A stretch of DNA of 51,307 bases from Algibacter sp. (GTDB taxonomy: Bacteria; Bacteroidota; Bacteroidia; Flavobacteriales; Flavobacteriaceae), in NCBI RefSeq assembly GCF_029245835.1, contig NZ_JAQWOO010000029.1:1-51307 (forward strand), given 5' to 3'. A program made the position numbers and the translations under genes. This document shows, in pieces, positions 34,555-41,857 of this stretch (within the stretch, counting starts at the first letter, position 1; every line of letters begins with the position of its first letter). The notes below the pieces were generated by a model. That model did not search any database. It was not told the DNA's origin and worked only from the letters and a program-made list of their open reading frames with translations.

Positions 34555-35424
34555 CTAAGATAGTAATATTTTCCATGCACTTTCAATATCTCCAAAACTG
34601 AGATAGTTACGTGCCAGTTTATGTTTTTCTCTATGTGTTGCCGTTTTGATATTTGGATATCTCCCTCCTACTTCTTCAACAAAAGCATTTACACTTTCTT
34701 CATTTGGTAATGCTTTAATATTTGCCAACATTCCTAAATTATTTCCTGTTAAAATCATGCTGTTTTTAACATGGTCTGGAAAAGCATCAACACCAATCCC
34801 TATGGTTGAAAGTGGTTTTGGTATTTCAAAAAAACCTTCTTTAGCACGACTGTAATAACTGCCTCCTGCTCTAGCTACTAAATCTATTTTTTTTTGGTCG
34901 ATAGCCTCATTATCATCAAGTACCTCTTCATCAATATGTAGTTTAACCACTTCACATATAATTAAATTTCCAGCACCTCCCTCAGTTCCTAATTTAATAA
35001 TGTCATTTACTCTACACTCAAACTGCACTGGTGCTTCACCAACTCTAAATGGCTTTACGATATCCGACTTAAGCATAGTTAATCCTGATTTCTCAAACTC
35101 ATTAACCCCCTCAGGATACTCTGTACTACTTAATGACATTTGATGCACCATATCAAAATTCACCACGTTAATAACTACTTCTTTTGTGGCTTCAGCATTT
35201 ATTAAAGTATGCTTAATCGTATTATCTCTTATGCGTCTAGCAGGAGAAAAAATTAGTATTGGTGGATTTGCACTAAATACATTAAAAAAACTAAATGGTG
35301 ACAAGTTTGGGTTTCCATCAGCATCAACTGTACTTGCAAAGGCTATAGGTCTTGGCGCTACAGCACTCAACAAATAACCGTGTAATTTACTGGTTGATAA
35401 GCTTTTTGGATCTAATGACAGCAT
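34555..35424 (-). CDS. Flavin reductase family protein
   Basis: A 289-residue protein with a flavin-reductase-like (split-barrel) FMN-binding domain: the YLLSAVAPRPIAFASTVDAD start, LSPFSFFNVFSANPP and the C-terminal RPF/YHS-type segments. Such proteins reduce or bind FMN, sometimes as partners of oxygenases. Its own substrate is unknown. Divergent from the histidine kinase gene. Confidence 0.9.
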   Translation of the reverse strand: MLSLDPKSLSTSKLHGYLLSAVAPRPIAFASTVDADGNPNLSPFSFFNVFSANPPILIFSPARRIRDNTIKHTLINAEATKEVVINVVNFDMVHQMSLSSTEYPEGVNEFEKSGLTMLKSDIVKPFRVGEAPVQFECRVNDIIKLGTEGGAGNLIICEVVKLHIDEEVLDDNEAIDQKKIDLVARAGGSYYSRAKEGFFEIPKPLSTIGIGVDAFPDHVKNSMILTGNNLGMLANIKALPNEESVNAFVEEVGGRYPNIKTATHREKHKLARNYLSFGDIESAWKILLS

Positions 35425-35549
35425 TCGCCTTTATAATTTTAACAAATGTAATTAATCTATAACGCATCTAAAAACAGACTTACTAACAACTTGGACAATA
35501 ATATTAACAGATTTGCATTATATTACAAGTTAATACCAATTTAGTACAA

Positions 35550-36701
35550 ATGATTTTTACAAAACATAGTAATGCTTTCCGTTGGATAATTATTATTACC
35601 TCCTTTGCCATTGTTTCTCTTATTCTATGGAAAACATATGAGTTTTTTCAGCATTTTAAAGATGAGGAGCGTAACAAAATGGAAAATTGGTCTTTTGCAC
35701 AAACCGAGTTTGTTAATTCTGATACAAACACCAATTTAAATCTTACGCTTAAAATTTTAAACAGTAATACTTCTACGCCTATGATTGTTGTAGATAAAGA
35801 AGGGAATTTAAGTAGCTCAAATAATATTGATGAAAACAAAATTAAAGACGCTTTATATGTTAAAAAACTAATTGAGATATTTAAAGGCGAAAACAAACCT
35901 ATTGAAATAAGATATCAAGGTGAAATTTACTCCACCATATATTACGGAAACTCACCCTTATTAAATAAACTAAAATATTACCCCTTAGCATTAATACTTA
36001 TTGTTGTTTTATTTGGGGCTGTAATTTTCTTTTTTTACAGTAGTAATAAAAATGCTACTCAAAACAAATTATGGTCTGGTATGGCCAAAGAAACAGCACA
36101 TCAAATTGGCACACCTTTATCCTCTTTAATTGGTTGGACTGAACTATTAAAAACGGAACATATAAATCCAGAATATATTACTGAAATGGAAAAAGACGTA
36201 AACCGTTTAAGCACCATTGCAGAACGTTTTAGCAAAATAGGATCTTTGCCTACTTTAGAAAAAGCTGATATTATAAAGGAAACTATAGAGGCTTATGATT
36301 ACTTAAAAACGCGGTCATCAAAACTTATTGATTTTGAACTTATAGTCCCTAAAGGTGAAATTCCAGTAAATCTAAATAAACAATTATACAGTTGGACTAT
36401 TGAAAACCTAGTAAAAAATGCCATTGATGCCATGAAAGGAAGAGGAAAACTTACCGTTGAAATTTCGCAACTTGAAAATGATGTAAAAGTTAGTGTTACA
36501 GATACTGGAAAAGGCATTTTAAAAAAACATTTTAACACCATTTTTGAACCCGGTTATACAACAAAAAAGCGTGGTTGGGGCTTAGGTTTATCTCTATCTA
36601 AACGTATTATTGAAGATTTCCATAACGGAAAGATTAAAGTTTTACAATCTGAAAAAGAAAAAGGTAGTACCTTACAAATAAGTTTAAAACGTGCACTATA
36701 A
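35550..36701 (+). CDS. Sensor histidine kinase (orphan)
   Basis: A 383-residue membrane kinase. Helix 1 is at residues 11-30 and helix 2 at 144-163, with a 110-residue periplasmic sensor region between. The phospho-acceptor is H184 in an unusual H-box AKETAHQIGTPLSSLIGWTE. The ATPase domain has the N box NLVKNAIDAM, G1 DTGKG and G2 GWGLGLSLSKRI. No response regulator gene is nearby. Ligand unknown. Confidence 0.92.
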   Translation: MIFTKHSNAFRWIIIITSFAIVSLILWKTYEFFQHFKDEERNKMENWSFAQTEFVNSDTNTNLNLTLKILNSNTSTPMIVVDKEGNLSSSNNIDENKIKDALYVKKLIEIFKGENKPIEIRYQGEIYSTIYYGNSPLLNKLKYYPLALILIVVLFGAVIFFFYSSNKNATQNKLWSGMAKETAHQIGTPLSSLIGWTELLKTEHINPEYITEMEKDVNRLSTIAERFSKIGSLPTLEKADIIKETIEAYDYLKTRSSKLIDFELIVPKGEIPVNLNKQLYSWTIENLVKNAIDAMKGRGKLTVEISQLENDVKVSVTDTGKGILKKHFNTIFEPGYTTKKRGWGLGLSLSKRIIEDFHNGKIKVLQSEKEKGSTLQISLKRAL

Positions 36702-36819
36702 AGAATTTCTGGTATCCAAATTCTTTATTTAAATTTCCGTTTTTTTCAGGAATAACAATTCCAAAGGAAACCACAAGGCGAAAGATTAGTATGTTTTTTT
36801 TAACTAAACACTAATTTGT

Positions 36820-37170
36820 ATGGATGAAAAACTAATTGATGTTAAAGAAGTGGCACTAAAAAATAATTGTCCGGAGTGTTTTAGTAAAGATGGTTTACGC
36901 TTAACTTTTAAACAAAAAATAAAAGAAACGAAATACTACAAATCGGTAACTTCTGTGATACACCATGAGATTTCTTGTAACACATGTAAATCTGTAATTT
37001 ACCCTGTGCAATGGACGGATGATATTGATCGTGTTTTTGAATATCAGAAAAAGGCTTTCAACCCAAATAAGCCCTCAACATATTTAAAAAAAGTGTCTTG
37101 GATTGCCCTTGGAATAACTACAGCAATAATTATTCTTATAGTATTTTTAATATTTTATATGAATTTATAA
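36820..37170 (+). CDS. Small membrane protein with zinc-ribbon-like cysteines
   Basis: A 116-residue protein with two Cys pairs (NCPEC near 17-21 and SCNTC near 53-57), consistent with a zinc ribbon, and one C-terminal hydrophobic helix (WIALGITTAIIILIVFLIFY). It may be a tail-anchored metal-binding protein. Its end overlaps the convergent HIT gene by 6 bp. No family recognised. Confidence 0.7.
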   Translation: MDEKLIDVKEVALKNNCPECFSKDGLRLTFKQKIKETKYYKSVTSVIHHEISCNTCKSVIYPVQWTDDIDRVFEYQKKAFNPNKPSTYLKKVSWIALGITTAIIILIVFLIFYMNL

Positions 37171-37554
37171 TTGCGCTTTGATAGCTTTTGCTAAAGCCTC
37201 AAATTCTTCTGAAGATAATTTTACTTTCTGAATAAATCGTGCATCATCCATAGAGTGCAATGGAATTAAATGCACGTGTGCATGCGGCACTTCTAAACCA
37301 ATAACGCTTATGCCAATGCGCTTACAAGGCACTACTTTTTTTAAGCCCAAAGCAACCGTTCTTGAAAAACTCATTAAGCCAGTATAAGTGGCTTCATCTA
37401 AATCGAAAATTTTGTCGACTTCTTTTTTTGGAATACAAAGCGTATGTCCTTTAGCATTTGGATTCACATCAAGAAATGCCAAAAAATCGTCAGTCTCTGC
37501 TATTTTATAACAGGGCATTTCGCCGTTTACTATTTTTGTGAATATGGAAGCCAT
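37165..37554 (-). CDS. HIT family protein (nucleotide hydrolase/transferase)
   Basis: A 129-residue HINT-type protein. The histidine triad is HAHVHLIPL near 90-98, with CYKIAETDDFLAFLDVNPNA near the N-terminus. Such enzymes cleave nucleoside phosphoramidates or related AMP conjugates. It follows greA after a palindrome and may share its transcript. Confidence 0.93.
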   Translation of the reverse strand: MASIFTKIVNGEMPCYKIAETDDFLAFLDVNPNAKGHTLCIPKKEVDKIFDLDEATYTGLMSFSRTVALGLKKVVPCKRIGISVIGLEVPHAHVHLIPLHSMDDARFIQKVKLSSEEFEALAKAIKAQL

Positions 37555-37564
37555 ATGTTTTCTG

Positions 37565-37597
37565 AGACCTTTCAGGTTTTTAAAACCTGAAAGGTCT
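37565..37597. repeat. Palindromic repeat between greA and the HIT gene
   Basis: Perfect 16-bp arms AGACCTTTCAGGTTTT and AAAACCTGAAAGGTCT around one T. It also has a T-run on the plus side. A related stretch AAGGTCTTCAAAACC lies in the repeat at 10651-10776. Confidence 0.8.
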
Positions 37598-37604
37598 TTT
37601 TAAT

Positions 37605-38078
37605 TTATCTTGTTATTTCTATAATATCAAATTTCATAGTACCATTAGGCACTTGTATTTCAGCAACATCACCAACTGATTTACCTAATAAGCCTTTTCC
37701 TATTGGAGAATTAACCGATATTTTTCCTGAAGCTAAATCTGCTTCCCCATCCGCAACCAAGGTATAATTCATTTCCATACCATTGGTTTGATTTTTTATT
37801 TTCACTTTCGATAGCACCAATACTTTAGAATTATCTAACTGAGACTCATCAATAATACGAGCACCAGCTAAAGCGTCTTCTAATTTAGAAATACGCATTT
37901 CTAACATCCCTTGGGCTTCTTTAGCAGCATCGTATTCTGCGTTCTCACTTAAATCGCCTTTATCTCTAGCTTCAGCAATAGCTTTTGAGGCCTTTACGCG
38001 CTCTACATCTTTAAGTTGTCTTAACTCGTTTCTTAATTTTTTTAATCCCTCAGGTGTGTAGTATGATACTTTACTCAT
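37605..38078 (-). CDS. greA: Transcription elongation factor GreA
   Basis: Restarts arrested RNA polymerase by stimulating transcript cleavage. At 157 residues it has the N-terminal coiled coil with the conserved acidic tip (EARDKGDLSENAEYDAAKEA) and the C-terminal FKBP-like domain (INSPIGKGLLGKSVGD-like block). A hairpin-forming leader lies upstream at 38106-38144. Confidence 0.96.
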   Translation of the reverse strand: MSKVSYYTPEGLKKLRNELRQLKDVERVKASKAIAEARDKGDLSENAEYDAAKEAQGMLEMRISKLEDALAGARIIDESQLDNSKVLVLSKVKIKNQTNGMEMNYTLVADGEADLASGKISVNSPIGKGLLGKSVGDVAEIQVPNGTMKFDIIEITR

Positions 38079-38105
38079 AACTTCATCGTTTTACTTAATA
38101 AAAGA

Positions 38106-38144
38106 TGCTGAGAAACTTCAAATAACGCATTGAAGCATTCAGCA
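38106..38144. other. Hairpin in the greA leader
   Basis: TGCTGA pairs with TCAGCA, and inside it CTTCAA pairs with TTGAAG, about 28 bp before the greA start. No T-run, so not a simple terminator. Could be a dispersed repeat or a leader structure. Confidence 0.4.
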
Positions 38145-38334
38145 AATAAAAAAATCCCGCATACACGAGATTTTAACAAAAGTACAAAATTTTAGTTAAA
38201 TATGTATTGAAAACATGAATAGACTTTACCTTAAGCCTTATTTAAAATTAAAAACCATTCTAAGAAAATATACAAAATATTTAAATAGGCAATTTGCTTT
38301 TTATTGTAAATTGCATTTAAATTATCATAGACTT

Positions 38335-38766
38335 ATGAAAACATTTTTTAGCCTAATATTATTTACTTTTTTACTGTCTTGCAGCGGTAATTCTAACGAT
38401 GATAGAAACTGTAGATTCTTACTAGATATTGGGGTTAATCGACAAATAGATCTTAATTTATTTCCTTTCACAGAACTTCTTTTTCCTGGTAATTCCGTTT
38501 ATGTCCCAAACGAAGGAAATGCTGGCATTATAATATCTACAACCACCGGTAAAGATTTCTATGCTTGGGATGCTGCAGATCCTAATCATCAACAAAGTAG
38601 TTGCTCAGTTTTGGCTCCTGAGGGGCTTTTTGCAACTTGTGGTTGTGAAGATGCTAATAAATATGAATTGGTTAACGGAACGGCTGTTGGACAAAATGAT
38701 TTAAGATGTGCTTTAAGAAATTATCGTGTTCAACAAACAGGAAACACCCTTTTAATTTTTAACTAA
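38335..38766 (+). CDS. Small lipoprotein with Rieske-like sequence
   Basis: A 143-residue lipoprotein; the start at 38335 gives the signal MKTFFSLILFTFLLSCSGN with lipobox LLSC. An earlier ATG at 38215 adds 40 residues that do not fit. The C-terminal half (SSCSVLAPEGLFATCGCEDA, then NKYELVNG) recalls the two-loop cluster of Rieske proteins but lacks the histidines. Likely a membrane-anchored periplasmic protein. A short hairpin-free spacer separates it from the receptor gene, which is convergent. Confidence 0.65.
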   Translation: MKTFFSLILFTFLLSCSGNSNDDRNCRFLLDIGVNRQIDLNLFPFTELLFPGNSVYVPNEGNAGIIISTTTGKDFYAWDAADPNHQQSSCSVLAPEGLFATCGCEDANKYELVNGTAVGQNDLRCALRNYRVQQTGNTLLIFN

Positions 38767-38817
38767 AAAAGCGCAGTTAATATAATACCAACCACGCTTT
38801 TTCTCCTTTAATATTTC

Positions 38818-40995
38818 TTAAAATTTCAACGTAACACCTACCAAAAAGTTAGTTCTAGCTTGCGGATAATATACATAAAATCCGCCACCATAATCAAAAC
38901 CATTAGCATTATATTCTTCACCCAAAACGTTATTTAACATCCCATTAATTAAAATGGATTTAAAAATTGCTTTAGGTTTAAATTCATAATTCAAATTAAA
39001 ATCAACAACACTATAAGCTTCTAAATTCGAGGCTTTATCTCCTATATTATTCATTAACTGCTCTCCAACATATTTTCCTATAAGTGATAATTGCAAGTCT
39101 TTAATTGGCGTATAATTTAATGCTGAAGTAGTAATAACATCTGGAGAATAGGCTATATCTGTTTCGCCTAATTTATTACCATCTAAAAACTGTCCTTTAT
39201 TCAAATTACGATTTCTACTGATTGTTGCATTAGACTGAACGCTAAAATTATCTGTTACTCCAATAACAGCCTCTAACTCAAAACCTGCTCTATAACCTTC
39301 TCCTGCATTGGCTCTTATTGGCGCTCCTACATCATCAATAGCGCCTGTTAAAACCAACTGATCATTATAATACATTAAGTAAGCATTTGCATTAAACTTT
39401 ATGTTTTTACTTGCATATCTATACCCTAATTCAAAATCATTTAATTGCTCAGGATTAACCTCTGCACTGTTTTCAAAATCTGTTCTACTTGGTTCTCTAT
39501 TTGCTCTTGCATAAGAAGCATACACATTCGTTTGTTCGTTTAAATTGATACTTACTCCAACTTTTGGATTTATAAAATTGTATGTCTCGTCAATTTCAAA
39601 AGGGTTACGTTTAGAGTCTATACCTGTGGTTTTATAATCTACATGTCTATACTGAACATCACCATATAGGCTTACTTTTTCATTGAGTTGATACGTTGCT
39701 TTAGCAAATCCACTAGCATCTCTTTTTATGCCTTGCCCAAAATAATAACGATAATCTTTAGGAATACTTACAGCATATTGAGCCCAAATTACTTCCCCAA
39801 AATGGTCGCCTTCATATAAACTGAAAGAACCTCCAGTGACTAAATCTAAATTTTCATTCTTATAATTTAAGCTTGCATTAGCAACATAGAAGTTGTTATC
39901 TAGCCAGCGTCTTCTGGCATAATCCATACTTTCAACAACATTCCCTTCAACAGTAATAGGATTTAAGCCAATAAAAGAACGCTGAGAATCATCAGAGAAA
40001 AACACATTAGTATAAAAGTAATCATCTATATATTCCTCATAAAACCCTCTTCCGTTGGTATAATTCAATCCAATGTTTAAAGAAAGTGTATTATCAAATC
40101 GTTCATTCCAATGCAATTGATAATGATCTTGCTTATAATTATCTACCTGGTCATCATAAAAGCCTGTAATAATTCCTGCATCATCCATAATGGTTCCTGC
40201 AACATTATATGTTCTGTCAGAATCAATGGTAAATACATCAACACCATACCATGCTTGATAAGTAACTTCTTGTCCGCCAAACGCAAGTGCTTTAATTAAT
40301 CTTTTATCATCTTTATAAGTTCCTTGTAAGAAATACGATTTTAAATCTGAACTTGCTCTATCAATAAACCCATCCGAAGTGATTTTTGATAATCGCCCTG
40401 AAAGTTCAATATGGTCATTCAATAATCCAGTGCTAAACTTCACATTGTGTCTAAGCGAATTAAAACTACCATAACTATTAGAAATTGAAGCCGAAGCTTC
40501 TTTACTAACAGCATCAGTTAAAATATTCACACTTGCTCCAAAAGCACCAGACCCGTTTGTTGATGTTCCTACACCACGTTGTACTTGAAGATTCTCAATA
40601 GATGATGAGAAATCCTGTAAATTTACCCAAAACGTACCTAAGCTCTCAGCATCGTTATAAGGTATTCCGTTTATAGTGATGTTTGTAGACTCACTACTCA
40701 CCCCTCTAATACGAATACCGGTATAGCCTATTCCAGCTCCCGCATCACTTGTGGTGACTACAGAAGGCAAATAGTTTAATAATACAGGAATATCCTGCCC
40801 CAAATTACGCTTTGCAAGTTCTTCCTTAGAAACATTGGAATGTGTAATTGGCGAATCTGCATTTACACGAACAGCATTTACTAAAACTTCATCTAGTTTT
40901 TCTGTTTTAGTTGAATCTTGTGATTTTTGATTTTGTTGTGCATTAGCACTGACTGATAACACGAGTAGTGTTAAAAAAAGAAATAAATTTTTCAT
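38818..40995 (-). CDS. TonB-dependent receptor under TPP riboswitch control (thiamine)
   Basis: A 725-residue outer-membrane receptor. The signal MKNLFLFLTLLVLSVSANAQ fits the ATG at 40995. A plug domain follows (NLGQDIPVLLNYLPSVVTTS), with the GIRIRGV motif and the plug end NLQVQRGVGTSTNGSGAFGA, then a 22-strand-type barrel ending in VGVTLKF. The TPP riboswitch at 41158-41223 lies in its leader, so the substrate is probably thiamine or a thiamine phosphate ester. Confidence 0.9.
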   Translation of the reverse strand: MKNLFLFLTLLVLSVSANAQQNQKSQDSTKTEKLDEVLVNAVRVNADSPITHSNVSKEELAKRNLGQDIPVLLNYLPSVVTTSDAGAGIGYTGIRIRGVSSESTNITINGIPYNDAESLGTFWVNLQDFSSSIENLQVQRGVGTSTNGSGAFGASVNILTDAVSKEASASISNSYGSFNSLRHNVKFSTGLLNDHIELSGRLSKITSDGFIDRASSDLKSYFLQGTYKDDKRLIKALAFGGQEVTYQAWYGVDVFTIDSDRTYNVAGTIMDDAGIITGFYDDQVDNYKQDHYQLHWNERFDNTLSLNIGLNYTNGRGFYEEYIDDYFYTNVFFSDDSQRSFIGLNPITVEGNVVESMDYARRRWLDNNFYVANASLNYKNENLDLVTGGSFSLYEGDHFGEVIWAQYAVSIPKDYRYYFGQGIKRDASGFAKATYQLNEKVSLYGDVQYRHVDYKTTGIDSKRNPFEIDETYNFINPKVGVSINLNEQTNVYASYARANREPSRTDFENSAEVNPEQLNDFELGYRYASKNIKFNANAYLMYYNDQLVLTGAIDDVGAPIRANAGEGYRAGFELEAVIGVTDNFSVQSNATISRNRNLNKGQFLDGNKLGETDIAYSPDVITTSALNYTPIKDLQLSLIGKYVGEQLMNNIGDKASNLEAYSVVDFNLNYEFKPKAIFKSILINGMLNNVLGEEYNANGFDYGGGFYVYYPQARTNFLVGVTLKF

Positions 40996-41060
40996 TACGA
41001 TTATGTTTATAATCGAATAAAAAGAGGTCATTATTCTTTATTGTTAATAATTAGTTTTTT

Positions 41061-41145
41061 GTCATTACGATGAATTTTTACGTCGTGGTAATCTCTTCCT
41101 TTTTAACAGATTGCCACAGTCATTAAAAAATGACTTCGCAATGAC
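41061..41145. repeat. Dispersed palindromic repeat family A in the riboswitch leader
   Basis: Starts GTCATTACGATG and ends TTCGCAATGAC, with inner GTGGTAATCTC and GATTGCCAC. Same architecture as 24633-24717. It lies between the TPP riboswitch and the receptor start. Confidence 0.8.
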
Positions 41146-41157
41146 GGTACATTTTAT

Positions 41158-41223
41158 TTCCTAAACAGCATTACCTGTTCTAGGTTCAATGGGTATGATC
41201 TCAGCCGATAATAGGCACCCCTT
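41158..41223 (-). promoter_or_regulatory. TPP riboswitch (THI box)
   Basis: On the minus strand the conserved elements occur in order: GGGGTGCC, GGCTGAGATCATACCC, TTGAACCTAGAACAGG and TAATGCTGTTTAGGAA. These are the hallmark TPP-aptamer blocks. It precedes the TonB-dependent receptor by about 160 nt. Binding of thiamine pyrophosphate usually lowers expression. Confidence 0.95.
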
Positions 41224-41237
41224 TTTTGAGAACGAGG

Positions 41238-41245
41238 CAAAGATA
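41238..41245 (-). promoter_or_regulatory. -7 element for the riboswitch-receptor transcript
   Basis: Minus-strand TATCTTTG, a perfect TAnnTTTG, about 15 bp before the riboswitch. Confidence 0.6.
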
Positions 41246-41285
41246 TGTTAGATTTCTGAATTTCGATTTACGATTTTCGATTTTT

Positions 41286-41693
41286 TTAGTCGAAATCTGG
41301 TTTTTGTCTATTTGCCTTCTTTTCAGAGTGTTTTCGTTTACTTTTAAGTCGTTTTCTAATCACAGACTTTGGGACTTTTGTTGGGCGACGCCTTTTTGGA
41401 ACTTTTAAAGCATCTTTTATTAAGGCAAAAAAACGTTTTATTATAATGTCTTTGTTTTTATGCTGGCTCCGGCTTTCTCCACATTGTAAAATCAGCAAAC
41501 CTTCTTTTGTTAATCTGTTTTGAAGTTTTCTGAAAAGACGTTCTTTTTGATCGTAATTAAACAATAGCGTGTCTGACAAATTAAACGTTAATTCAACTTT
41601 TGAAGATACTTTATTTACATGTTGCCCACCACTGCCCGAACTTCTTATGGCTTTAAAAGTTAATTCTTTCAGTATGGTTTCCTCATCAAACAT
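41286..41693 (-). CDS. arfB: Alternative ribosome-rescue factor ArfB (peptidyl-tRNA hydrolase)
   Basis: A 135-residue protein that frees stalled ribosomes without a release factor. The catalytic GGQ is at residues 22-24 in RSSGSGGQHVNKVSSKVEL, and the basic C-terminal tail (KRRRPTKVPKSVIRKRLKSK) enters the empty mRNA channel. I chose ATG 41693; an upstream TTG at 41702 is less likely. The start lies 3 bp from the edge of a MITE-like element, which therefore supplies its upstream region. Confidence 0.92.
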   Translation of the reverse strand: MFDEETILKELTFKAIRSSGSGGQHVNKVSSKVELTFNLSDTLLFNYDQKERLFRKLQNRLTKEGLLILQCGESRSQHKNKDIIIKRFFALIKDALKVPKRRRPTKVPKSVIRKRLKSKRKHSEKKANRQKPDFD

Positions 41694-41695
41694 AA

Positions 41696-41857
41696 ATACC
41701 AATTAGGTTTTAAAATAAACTATATAATTCGTTTCTATCTCGCCCATATTTCAATATAAAATAAAATCGTAACTATGGCTATCCTTTAATTTTCTATTTT
41801 ATCTGAAAAAGAAATAATTCAAATTATTTATAGCTCATTTTAAAACCTAATTGGTAT
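41696..41857. mobile_element. MITE-like element with 21-bp terminal inverted repeats
   Basis: A 162-bp element. The left end ATACCAATTAGGTTTTAAAA plus T (41696-41716) is exactly complementary to the right end (41837-41857). The interior is also a loose palindrome (CTATATAATTC... against ...AATTATTTATAG) and has no gene. No clear target duplication was seen. I recall similar sequences with the internal TTTCTATCTCGCCCATATTT in other flavobacterial genomes, but have not checked this. The right end forms the last three codons and stop of the DUF4301 gene. Confidence 0.75.

Noticed and set aside
35525-35549. AATACCAATTTAG near the histidine kinase start as another copy of the MITE-like element
   Set aside because: Only about 10 bases match one end; no second end or interior was found.
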